From an uncultured Bacteroidaceae bacterium (GTDB lineage: Bacteria > Bacteroidota > Bacteroidia > Bacteroidales > Bacteroidaceae): DNA of 13,463 bases. Under the pieces are notes generated by a model. The model searched no databases, had not been told where the DNA came from, and saw only the letters and a list, made by a program, of their open reading frames with translations. This document shows, in pieces, positions 1 to 7,235 of this stretch (the stretch's first letter is position 1; every line of letters begins with the position of its first letter). The translations under genes and the position numbers were made by a program. The stretch covers positions 1 to 13,463 of the forward strand of contig CAJGCU010000069.1 in NCBI GenBank assembly GCA_904501945.1. Reading direction: 5' to 3'.

Positions 1-1287
1 AACGGAGGCGCATGGCTCGCCACTCACCTATGGCAGCACTATCTATACACTGGCGACAAAGAATTCCTGAAAGAATGGTACCCAGTCATCAAGGGAACGG
101 CTGATTTCTACCTTGACTATATGCAGGTGCACCCTACATACAAATGGCTGGTAGTAGTTCCTTCGGTAAGTCCAGAGCTTGCACCAGCAGGAAAGTCATC
201 TCCCATTACGGCTGGATGCACAATGGACAACCAGATTGCATTCGATGCCCTTTCTAACACGCTCAATGCAGCTAAAGCCTTGGGCGAAGATGAAGCCTAT
301 CAACAGAAACTTAAAGATGCGATTGACCAATTGCCGCCTATGCAGATTGGAAAGCACAAGCAATTGCAGGAATGGCTGCAAGATGCCGACGACCCTTACA
401 ATCAGCATCGCCACATATCACACCTGTACGGTCTTTTCCCATCTAACCAAATCAGCCCTTATTCACACAACGAACTGTTTGCAGCTGCCAAACAGACATT
501 GGCACAACGAGGCGACGAGGCAACAGGATGGAGCCTTGGCTGGAAAATCTGTTTCTGGGCACGTATGCTGGACGGCAACCATGCACTAACCATCTTGAGC
601 AACATGCTGAAGCTGCTGCCTTCAGAAGAAGAAGCCGACAAATATCCTAACGGACGCACCTTCCCCAACCTCTTCGATGCACATCCTCCTTTCCAGATTG
701 ACGGAAACTTCGGCGCTACTGCAGGTATTGCAGAGATGTTGCTGCAAAGCCACGACGGAGCCGTACATCTGCTGCCATCTCTCCCAACAAGATGGACTAC
801 TGGTAATGTGAAAGGCTTAAAAGCCCGGGGCGGATTCGAGGTGGATATAGACTGGAGCGACACAAAACTTCAGCAGGCAAAGATACACTCCACAATAGGT
901 GGCGTGCTTCGTTTGCGCTCCTACGTTCCTCTGGAAGGCGACGGCCTGAAAGAAGCAAGCGGTTCTTGCCCTAACCCACTTTATGCGCCTGCTGAAGTGA
1001 AAGAGCCATTGCTGTCAAAAAGCCTCAGCACCAAGCCTACAGCAAGCACCAAGCGAATATACGAATATGACCTGACAACAGAGGCTGGACAAGACTATCT
1101 AGTATACCAGCAAGGCACTGCCATCGAAGAAATCGTGGCAAGTGACAAAGAACAAGCAGACAGCAATGCTGAAAGCACCCTCTATGACCTGCAAGGCAGA
1201 ATGACAAAGGGAGACAACAAAGGCATCTACATCGAAAAGATTTTCAAGAACGGCAAAACAAACTATCGTAAAATATGGAAAAATTAA
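1..1287 (+). CDS. GH95-family alpha-L-fucosidase/galactosidase, C-terminal part (5' end outside window)
   Basis: The frame is open from the first base, so this is the last 428 residues of a larger enzyme (family members are usually about 750-850 aa). The start NGGAWLATHLWQHYLYTGD is typical of the GH95 (alpha/alpha)6 barrel. Two expected catalytic elements are present: the SPE motif, whose Glu (bases 175-177) aligns with the general acid of family members such as AfcA, and the HPPFQIDGNFG motif, whose Asp (bases 700-702) helps activate the nucleophilic water. The paired Asn residues of the active site would lie upstream of the window. The enzyme should remove terminal alpha-1,2-linked L-fucose or L-galactose from plant or host glycans, outside the cytoplasm. 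The last ~40 residues hold a short tail, LYDLQGR...GIYI...NGK, like those on secreted Prevotella/Bacteroides proteins. The stop overlaps the GH43 start by 13 bp, so the two genes are very likely one operon. The family is secure; the sugar specificity is not. Confidence 0.93.
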   Translation, partial: NGGAWLATHLWQHYLYTGDKEFLKEWYPVIKGTADFYLDYMQVHPTYKWLVVVPSVSPELAPAGKSSPITAGCTMDNQIAFDALSNTLNAAKALGEDEAYQQKLKDAIDQLPPMQIGKHKQLQEWLQDADDPYNQHRHISHLYGLFPSNQISPYSHNELFAAAKQTLAQRGDEATGWSLGWKICFWARMLDGNHALTILSNMLKLLPSEEEADKYPNGRTFPNLFDAHPPFQIDGNFGATAGIAEMLLQSHDGAVHLLPSLPTRWTTGNVKGLKARGGFEVDIDWSDTKLQQAKIHSTIGGVLRLRSYVPLEGDGLKEASGSCPNPLYAPAEVKEPLLSKSLSTKPTASTKRIYEYDLTTEAGQDYLVYQQGTAIEEIVASDKEQADSNAESTLYDLQGRMTKGDNKGIYIEKIFKNGKTNYRKIWKN

Positions 1288-2828
1288 GCATAAAGACATC
1301 GTTCCTTGCTCTGTCAATACTGATGGCAAGCAACACTGCTGTAGCACAGAACCCCATCGTTACCCACTGCTACACGGCCGATCCTGCACCGATGGTGTTT
1401 GAAGGCAACGACAGTCTCTACGTCTATTGCGACGAAGACATGAACATCCCTGGTGTACACGACTTCTACTACATGGACCGCTATCGAGTCTATTCCACCG
1501 TTGACATGGTGAACTGGACCGACCACGGCATCGCCATGCCTCGCACAGCCTTTGCATGGGCGAGAGAAGGAACTTGCTGGGCAAGCCAGTGTGTGGAGAG
1601 AGACGGTGTCTACTACTGGTATATCTGCCTTTCCAAGCCCAATGACTGGCGTCACTATATCGGCGTGGGCAAAAGCGACAAGCCTTCTGGACCATTCAAG
1701 GATGCACGCAAGCAGCCCATTCTTGACACAGGTGAGGGAGGCGACATCGACCCGACAGTCTTCATCGACGACGATGGACAAGCTTACCTCTACTGGGGCA
1801 ACAACAAGTTGCGCTATGCCAAACTGAGGAAGAATATGATATTGGTAGATACCAGCATTGGCAAGAATGGCGTTATTGAGGTGGAACTAACCGAAGAAGC
1901 TTTTGGAGGCGTGAAAGTGGATGAAGAGATTGTCGGGAAAGATTGCTTCGAAGAAGGACCTTGGCTCGACAAGAGAGGAGACAAATATTACCTCATTTAT
2001 GCCGCAGGAGGAGTACCAGAGCACATCTCATACAGTATGAGTGACAGTCCCGAAGGACCGTGGACCTATATGGGACAGGTCATGACGCAGCAGAATACAG
2101 GCTCGTTCACCAATCACAGCGGCATCGTCAACTACAAAGGGAAGGACTATTTCTTCTACCACACTGGATGGGCGAAAGGCGGCGGCGGATTCAACCGCAG
2201 CATGGCTGTAGAGGAGATGAAGTTTGCCTCCAACGGTCGCATTCTTCCCGTCACAGCCACTCGTCAAGGCGTGAAGGCGCTCTGCACCATGAGCCCCTAC
2301 CTCCGTCAGCAGGCCGAGACACTCAATGCTGCTGAAGGAATCAGCGTTGTAGGCAATGAATCCACAGGCGTTTATGTCACCGACATCCATGCAGGCGACT
2401 CCATGCGCGTGGCAAATGTCGATTTCGGGTCTGAAGGTGCTCAATCTATCACTATCCGCGTAGCAGCCAAGAGCAACAACGGCACGCTAGTGGTACGGCA
2501 AGACAATACAAAAGGAAAGATTTTGGCAAAGATAAAAATCGAGGCAACTGGAGGAGAAAATGTTTGGGAAGAAAGGACTTTCGAACTGACCAACACGCCA
2601 ACTGGCATCCACGATGTTCACTTCAGTTTCATCGGCACAGGAGATGCCACACTATTCAACTGGGACTGGTGGCAGTTCAACGGAGCAACCTCCTCAGGCA
2701 TTGAAAATCTACAGGACAAAGCATCCCTTCACAACACTACCTTTTACACCCTGCAAGGCATACCAGCAAAAAATCCTACACAAGGCATCTACATCAAAGA
2801 TGGGAAAAAAGTAGTAATCAACAACTAA
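1275..2828 (+). CDS. Secreted GH43 glycosidase with C-terminal CBM6-like domain
   Basis: 517 aa. Residues 1-24 form a signal peptide (n-region MEKLSIKT, hydrophobic core, AVA|Q cleavage site). Residues ~26-335 are the five-bladed GH43 propeller. The expected catalytic triad is visible: base Asp36 in YTADPAP, pKa-tuning Asp159 in GDIDPTVF, and general acid Glu227 in FEEGPW. The HSGIVNYKGKDYFFYH and GGGGFNRS stretches fit the arabinofuranosidase/xylosidase branch with arabinoxylan-acting members. Residues ~358-470 look like a CBM6 beta-sandwich (ending GDATLFNWDWWQF). Residues ~485-517 are a short tail, FYTLQG...GIYIKDGKK, related to the GH95 tail. The start is fixed by the signal peptide and overlaps the upstream stop by 13 bp. 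The likely role is removing arabinose or xylose from xylan, xyloglucan or pectin side chains; the exact substrate cannot be told from sequence alone. Confidence 0.93.
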   Translation: MEKLSIKTSFLALSILMASNTAVAQNPIVTHCYTADPAPMVFEGNDSLYVYCDEDMNIPGVHDFYYMDRYRVYSTVDMVNWTDHGIAMPRTAFAWAREGTCWASQCVERDGVYYWYICLSKPNDWRHYIGVGKSDKPSGPFKDARKQPILDTGEGGDIDPTVFIDDDGQAYLYWGNNKLRYAKLRKNMILVDTSIGKNGVIEVELTEEAFGGVKVDEEIVGKDCFEEGPWLDKRGDKYYLIYAAGGVPEHISYSMSDSPEGPWTYMGQVMTQQNTGSFTNHSGIVNYKGKDYFFYHTGWAKGGGGFNRSMAVEEMKFASNGRILPVTATRQGVKALCTMSPYLRQQAETLNAAEGISVVGNESTGVYVTDIHAGDSMRVANVDFGSEGAQSITIRVAAKSNNGTLVVRQDNTKGKILAKIKIEATGGENVWEERTFELTNTPTGIHDVHFSFIGTGDATLFNWDWWQFNGATSSGIENLQDKASLHNTTFYTLQGIPAKNPTQGIYIKDGKKVVINN

Positions 2829-2847
2829 ATAAACCGACAAGCAACAA

Positions 2848-2880
2848 AAAGGCTCGCATCAATGATGCGAGCCTTTGTTT
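2848..2880. terminator. Bidirectional intrinsic terminator between convergent GH43 and DUF2809 genes
   Basis: A perfect 10-bp GC-rich stem (2851-2860 with 2864-2873, loop AAT) is extended to 13 bp by AAA/TTT pairs. It is followed by TTTGTTT on the plus strand and preceded by an A-rich run that gives a U-rich tail on the minus strand. It lies 22 bp after the GH43 stop and 20 bp from the stop of the opposing DUF2809 gene, so it can serve both transcripts. Confidence 0.9.
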
Positions 2881-2892
2881 CATTCATTACGG

Positions 2893-3273
2893 TTATAGTA
2901 TTTCTTTCTGTCCTTCTATCCTTCTGAACATATAATAAATAATGACACCGCCTATCAGGTAAGCCAGAAGGTCTATCCACAAAAATCCCTGTCCGAGCAT
3001 CATGTGTCCGACAAAAGTATTACGGAAGGACACGAGCCACGACCAGCGAACCATCTGCGAGAATTCCACGAGAAAAGAATGTATTAAACTGACCAGTAAT
3101 ACCACTTGCAGATTCTTTTTTACCAATATCATGCGCCAAAGACAAAAGACCATCATTGTCCAGAGAGCATCACCTGTCTCTTCAGGTATCCAACTAACAC
3201 GTCTGGAACAAAGACCAAGCGGAATCAACAAAACAATGCCAAGCAATGAAATCAGAATCTTACGCTTCACCAT
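2893..3273 (-). CDS. DUF2809 small integral membrane protein
   Basis: 126 aa with about four hydrophobic segments (~5-22, 35-50, 55-70, 93-115), so an inner-membrane protein. It carries the conserved pattern of DUF2809: CSRR near residues 22-25, the GDALW motif at 34-38, EFSQ at 70-73, and GHMMLGQGFLWIDLLAY at 89-105. The function of the family is not established. The start ATG is the only one giving full length and the expected N-terminus. The gene stands alone between a bidirectional terminator and a repeat-containing intergenic region, so it is probably a single-gene transcript. Confidence 0.85.
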   Translation of the reverse strand: MVKRKILISLLGIVLLIPLGLCSRRVSWIPEETGDALWTMMVFCLWRMILVKKNLQVVLLVSLIHSFLVEFSQMVRWSWLVSFRNTFVGHMMLGQGFLWIDLLAYLIGGVIIYYMFRRIEGQKEIL

Positions 3274-3287
3274 ATACTACTTTTGTA

Positions 3288-3295
3288 CAAAATTA
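3288..3295 (-). promoter_or_regulatory. Possible -7 promoter box for DUF2809 gene
   Basis: Read on the minus strand the bases are TAATTTTG, matching the Bacteroidota -7 consensus TAnnTTTG, with 14 nt to the ATG. This spacing resembles the short-leader promoters elsewhere in the window. I see no clear -33 TTTG at the right distance, so the call is weak. Confidence 0.4.
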
Positions 3296-3350
3296 CAATT
3301 AAGTGAACATAAAAAATAATATATGAAACGAAGTTCTATATAGCCAATAT

Positions 3351-3380
3351 TCATGAATGCTCACGAATTTTCACGGATTT
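3351..3380. repeat. Three degenerate 10-bp tandem repeats, consensus TCACGAATTT
   Basis: Three consecutive 10-mers, TCATGAATGC, TCACGAATTT and TCACGGATTT, run in exact 10-bp register, and a decayed fourth unit (TAATCTTTTT) follows. They lie between the DUF2809 promoter and the lipoprotein stop and encode nothing. Confidence 0.65.
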
Positions 3381-3398
3381 TAATCTTTTTCAACTTAA

Positions 3399-3423
3399 TT
3401 CGTCGAACTTTATTTTCGCCGAA
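3399..3423. promoter_or_regulatory. Two tandem TTCGNCGAA palindromes, possible operator
   Basis: TTCGTCGAA at 3399-3407 and TTCGCCGAA at 3415-3423 are each perfect around the central base. Their centres are 16 bp apart and each is followed by CT. They lie 100-140 bp upstream of the DUF2809 start. Paired palindromes at fixed spacing can be protein-binding sites, but no regulator is identified here. Confidence 0.35.
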
Positions 3424-3457
3424 CTCACATTATTTTAATATTATACGATATTAAGAA

Positions 3458-3483
3458 GATAAAAAGGACGTTTTTCCTTATCG
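3458..3483 (-). terminator. Weak intrinsic terminator after the lipoprotein gene
   Basis: On the minus strand AAGGA (3479-3475) and TCCTT (3468-3464) form a 5-bp stem with a 6-nt loop, followed by TTTATC. It overlaps the stop codon. The stem is short and A/T-rich, so termination here may be inefficient. Confidence 0.35.
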
Positions 3484-5556
3484 CGATTTATTCTTCTCTC
3501 GCTCGGCATTCTTGCTTCTGATAGTTCGTGCTCTGTCTGGTTTCTGCTTGGTGATTCTGGCAGGCTTCTGTTTAGACAGAGGCAAACTGGAAGGATCCCA
3601 TTCTTGGGTGATGTCCCACTGTGCCTTGAGTATGAGAGGGTTTGGATAATAGAAGACTTGTTCGGGTTGCAGCTGGGTGTCGTAGTCGCCAGTGTCCCAT
3701 TTCTCGTTGCCGTTGGTATCGTTGAACAGACGAAGGTAGTAGGTTCCAGGGGTGATGAAGTAAAAATCGGCTTTGCCTTCAGTGGCTTTGACGCTCTTGA
3801 CCACCTTCTCGCTGCCATCGAGCAACTGCACAATGGCCGTGGGTTCTGCATTGCGAAGCTGAACAAAGAGGGTGGAATAAGTATCCAAGGAACCTATCTT
3901 AACTCCAAACTTACGAGCCTCGTTTCGGCTGCCGTAGATGTTGACAAAGGCGGCGGTGTCGAGTTCTATCTGATAGACGGAGTCGGGCTGCCACTCGGCA
4001 TAAAGGCGGTAGGTCTTTATCTTGCCTGGCACCTGACGAAGGATGAAGGGGGCTGGCTGGAAGAGGGTGTCAACCTTCATGCTGAATCGAATCTTCGACA
4101 GATCAACTGAATCAAGAGGTTCGCTGAATGTGAAATCGACGTTCTTGTCGGGTGCCATGCCCTGCATATTGCTCACACGATATTCGAGGAACTCTTCTGG
4201 CATAGGAGGAATGACGATATCATCTTCATCGTCCTTGCTTTTCTTTTTCTTCGATTCTTTTTTGACCTTGCCAGCTTCTTCTTCTTCAACATCGTTTGCT
4301 GCGGCTGCCTCTTTTTCTTCCTTCTCGGCAGCACGGCGTTCACGTTTCACTTTCTGCCTGTACTCTTCTGCCCATTCCTCAAAACGTTCTTCTTCCTGCT
4401 TGGCAAGTTTGGCCTTGCTGAGTTTAGACACTAACCGAAGGGTATCGATGGTCAATGCGAAATTTCCCGTCGTATCTGTTTCGAAGTAGTCTATCTGCAT
4501 CTCCAAAGTGTCAAGATTGTAGATGAGGGAATCTTTTATCCAGTAATGGAGCGTATCGTTGTGCTGACTGGCATCAACAACAAAGGCTGAGTGTGCATCA
4601 AAGTTGAGTCCTGTAAGTTTCGGCAACGTATCGCTGGGGGCTGTGAAATAGATGGTAAACTGCTGGAGAATGGGGCGTTCGCTCTTGAGCAGATAGCGAT
4701 TCTGCTGTGCTGACTCGAAGGCGGTCAGTATCACATCGTCGGGATAGTAGTGCGTGTAGGGTGTCAGGACGATGGAATCATAATAGATACTGTCATGCCA
4801 AATGGTGTCAGGACGTATGTCAGGTTGGCTTGACGTGGTGAGGATGCGGTCAGAAAATGCGACCATCTCAGCAGGCTGGTCATAGATATAATTCTGATTC
4901 TGATCTTTCAAAGCGAAGGCACGGTAGTTACCTTTCGCTAAGCCTTTCACCACAAAGTGCCCGCTGCCATCGGTGCGCGAAATGCGTTCGAAGGGGATGG
5001 TGCGGAAGACGGAGTCGGGCAGATGACCCTGCTGGTCGCCCACTTTGTAAAGTCCGACAAGGATTCCCTTGATAGGTTCGAGATTGCTTGCATTGAGCAC
5101 ATGGCCTGACACTTGGAAAGTATCGACACGCTCGCCAGTCGAGAAGGTAAAAGCGTAGTCGCCATAGGGGTTGCCTTCGTTGTTATCGACGATAGCATCT
5201 GAAAAATCAACGGTGTAGGTCATGTCGGGCTTGAGCGAATCGAGCAAGGTGATGGTCACTCGCCTGCCCATCGCTGAAATTTCGGGCTGCTCTATCTGCG
5301 GCGGCGAGATGACAACTTTCTCCATCGCATTTTCCACCTTCACGATTTCGTCAAATTCAATCACGATTTTCTTGACATCTTTCTCATTTGCCGCGCCGTA
5401 TTTTGGTGATGTGTGTATCACCCTTGGAGGGGTCTCGTCGTAAGGACCTCCATCGGGAGACCCCATGCGGGCACACCCCGTAAATAGCCATGCTACAAAT
5501 ACAGCTATGCACGAAAGGTGGATTGCGAAGATAGAAAAGCGTTTCTTTGACCTCAT
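3478..5556 (-). CDS. Ig-like (Big_5/SbsA) domain lipoprotein, 692 aa
   Basis: The start at 5556 is chosen because it gives a normal lipoprotein signal: MRSKKR, a hydrophobic stretch, then LFTGC with the lipid-modified Cys at 28. The longer open frame to 5706 would run back into the upstream gene. After the Cys comes ARMGSPDGGPYDETPP, a signature I associate with a Big_5-containing lipoprotein widespread in Bacteroidota. Residues ~41-141 form one SbsA-type Ig-like domain. Residues ~147-235 resemble a carboxypeptidase-regulatory/prealbumin-like fold. Residues ~381-446 are an unusual Lys/Glu-rich, probably helical stretch. Residues ~455-560 look like a second Ig-like domain, and ~563-650 like another beta domain (YYLRLFNDTNGNEKWDTGDYD). 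The C-terminal ~40 residues are strongly basic. It is presumably anchored in the outer membrane. No enzymatic motif is visible and its role is unknown. It lies 50 bp after the GH3-family gene on the same strand with no obvious promoter between, so co-transcription is likely. Confidence 0.87.
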   Translation of the reverse strand: MRSKKRFSIFAIHLSCIAVFVAWLFTGCARMGSPDGGPYDETPPRVIHTSPKYGAANEKDVKKIVIEFDEIVKVENAMEKVVISPPQIEQPEISAMGRRVTITLLDSLKPDMTYTVDFSDAIVDNNEGNPYGDYAFTFSTGERVDTFQVSGHVLNASNLEPIKGILVGLYKVGDQQGHLPDSVFRTIPFERISRTDGSGHFVVKGLAKGNYRAFALKDQNQNYIYDQPAEMVAFSDRILTTSSQPDIRPDTIWHDSIYYDSIVLTPYTHYYPDDVILTAFESAQQNRYLLKSERPILQQFTIYFTAPSDTLPKLTGLNFDAHSAFVVDASQHNDTLHYWIKDSLIYNLDTLEMQIDYFETDTTGNFALTIDTLRLVSKLSKAKLAKQEEERFEEWAEEYRQKVKRERRAAEKEEKEAAAANDVEEEEAGKVKKESKKKKSKDDEDDIVIPPMPEEFLEYRVSNMQGMAPDKNVDFTFSEPLDSVDLSKIRFSMKVDTLFQPAPFILRQVPGKIKTYRLYAEWQPDSVYQIELDTAAFVNIYGSRNEARKFGVKIGSLDTYSTLFVQLRNAEPTAIVQLLDGSEKVVKSVKATEGKADFYFITPGTYYLRLFNDTNGNEKWDTGDYDTQLQPEQVFYYPNPLILKAQWDITQEWDPSSLPLSKQKPARITKQKPDRARTIRSKNAEREKNKSR

Positions 5557-5606
5557 TTTCAGAATGTTAAGAATACGGATACCCGCAAGAGAATGATATA
5601 GTGAAT

Positions 5607-7133
5607 TTAGGAGTTGAGTGCCAAAAGCTCTTCGATATACTGGCGTGAATTGCTCAATCGAGGAATCTTGTGCTGACCTCCCAGCTTGCCTTTCCCTTTC
5701 AGCCACTCATCGAATAGCCCTGGACGCGCCACGATGATTTCAAGCGGCTGAAGAGTGATATCCTTATGTCGTTTTGCCTCGTAGTCTGAATTGATGGATT
5801 GCAACGAACGGTCAAGAATGGCCGAAAACTCGTCTATCGAACCAGGCTGCTTGGCAAAGTCTATCATCCATTGATGACGGCATTTGGCATTGCTGTCCAT
5901 GAATATCGGTGCCGCAGTGTAATCTTTCACTTGCGCCCCAGTGGCTACACATGCCTGCAGAAGCCCTTTTTCTGCATTGTCAACAATGAGTTCTTCGCCG
6001 AAAGCATTGATAAAGTGCTTGGTACGGCCAGTGATGCAGAACTTGTAAGGGTCTTTCTGAGAGAACTTGATAGTGTCGCCGATCATATATCTCCAGAGTC
6101 CGCAGCTTGTGCTGATAATCATCGCATAGTTCACGCCTGGCTTAATATCCCATAGCGGCACTATTTTTTCTTCATCAACAGGATAGCCATTATCGTTGAG
6201 ATTATCCATTGGGCAGAATTCGTAGAAGACATCGTAGTCAATCATCAGCATCATATTCGGGTCGCTCAAGTCGTTCTGAATGCCGAAAAATCCTTCGCTG
6301 GCATTGTATGTCTCCATATAATGCATATTGGGAAGCCCTATGATGTTCTTATATTGCTCACGATAAGGCGTGAACGCTACACCGCCATGGAAGAACACTT
6401 CAAGATTCGGCCACACCTCATCTAGACGGTCAACTCCCTTCAGTTCCATCACACGATTGAGGACACTCAGCATCCATGAAGGCACACCGCTTATATTCGT
6501 GATATTCATATTCATAGCAGCCTGAGCTATCTTGTCACGCTTTTCCTCAAAATCACTCAGGAGAGCAATACTTTTCTCTGGAACACGTATCATCTTCGCT
6601 GCATTGGGAATGTTCTCAATGAGGATTGCACTGAGGTCACCAACAAGGCTGTTGGGCGTATTGAGATTGGGAGCGTGGCTGCCGCCCAAAATAAGTCCCT
6701 TGCCAGAGAAAAACTTGCTCTTGGGATTGACATTCAGGTAACTAACCACACAATCGGTTCCACCTTTGTAGTGTATATTTTTCAATCCATTGGAGCTTAC
6801 AGGAATAAACTTGCTCTTGTCATTCGTTGTACCAGAAGACTTTGCATACCAACGTACAACTCCTGGCCACAGAATACTATCGCCACCTTCACGCATCTTG
6901 TGAATATAGTCCTTCAGTTCCTCATACGTATTCACGTGCACGTTCTTGCGGAACTGCTCATAAGAATCTATCTGGTCATAGTGATGTTCATCGCCCCATT
7001 GCGTCTTCTTGCCTTGCCGAATGAGGTGACGGAACACCTTCAGCTGTATCTCTTTGGCTTGAGTTGTATACTTATCCAACTGCTTCTGACGCTTAGAGAA
7101 GTATAGTTTATTGAGTATCCCTGTCGTATTCAT
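5607..7133 (-). CDS. GH3 auxin-responsive-promoter family acyl-adenylating enzyme
   Basis: 508 aa, normal for bacterial members of the GH3 (PF03321) family in the firefly-luciferase/acyl-adenylate superfamily. This family is unrelated to glycoside hydrolase family 3. Three ATP/AMP-binding motifs are visible: SSGTT at 99-103 (in YAKSSGTTNDKSKF), YNASE at 276-280, and YMIGD at 349-353. These are followed by the hinge to the C-terminal domain (GRTKHFINAFGEEL, ~369-382). Plant relatives activate a carboxylic acid as its adenylate and join it to an amino acid. The substrate in Bacteroidota is not known to me. There is no signal peptide, so it is cytoplasmic. It has its own promoter just upstream and probably shares a transcript with the lipoprotein gene that follows. 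Confidence 0.92.
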   Translation of the reverse strand: MNTTGILNKLYFSKRQKQLDKYTTQAKEIQLKVFRHLIRQGKKTQWGDEHHYDQIDSYEQFRKNVHVNTYEELKDYIHKMREGGDSILWPGVVRWYAKSSGTTNDKSKFIPVSSNGLKNIHYKGGTDCVVSYLNVNPKSKFFSGKGLILGGSHAPNLNTPNSLVGDLSAILIENIPNAAKMIRVPEKSIALLSDFEEKRDKIAQAAMNMNITNISGVPSWMLSVLNRVMELKGVDRLDEVWPNLEVFFHGGVAFTPYREQYKNIIGLPNMHYMETYNASEGFFGIQNDLSDPNMMLMIDYDVFYEFCPMDNLNDNGYPVDEEKIVPLWDIKPGVNYAMIISTSCGLWRYMIGDTIKFSQKDPYKFCITGRTKHFINAFGEELIVDNAEKGLLQACVATGAQVKDYTAAPIFMDSNAKCRHQWMIDFAKQPGSIDEFSAILDRSLQSINSDYEAKRHKDITLQPLEIIVARPGLFDEWLKGKGKLGGQHKIPRLSNSRQYIEELLALNS

Positions 7134-7152
7134 TGTTTTACAATATTTACTG

Positions 7153-7160
7153 CAAAGGTA
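7153..7160 (-). promoter_or_regulatory. -7 promoter box (TACCTTTG) for the GH3-family gene
   Basis: The minus strand reads TACCTTTGC, an exact match to TAnnTTTG and the same core as the other three promoters in this window. It ends 19 nt before the ATG at 7133, implying a leader of about a dozen bases. A TTG lies 23 nt upstream of the box, a little further than the usual 19-21 spacing. Confidence 0.7.
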
Positions 7161-7235
7161 CGGAATAATTATGACATAAGCCCCAAGTATCCCTATGAAT
7201 CACGCTTTCTACACTATGTTTTACAGCTTTATGGA

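Noticed and set aside
4043..4489. Plus-strand open frame rich in Ser and Phe, opposite the lipoprotein
   Set aside because: Its low-complexity composition is simply the reverse complement of the Lys/Glu-rich coding stretch of the lipoprotein.
5557..5706. N-terminal extension of the Ig-like lipoprotein (50 more codons)
   Set aside because: It would overlap the end of the GH3-family gene by 100 bp and bury the lipoprotein signal peptide inside the protein. The ATG at 5556 gives a proper signal with LFTGC.
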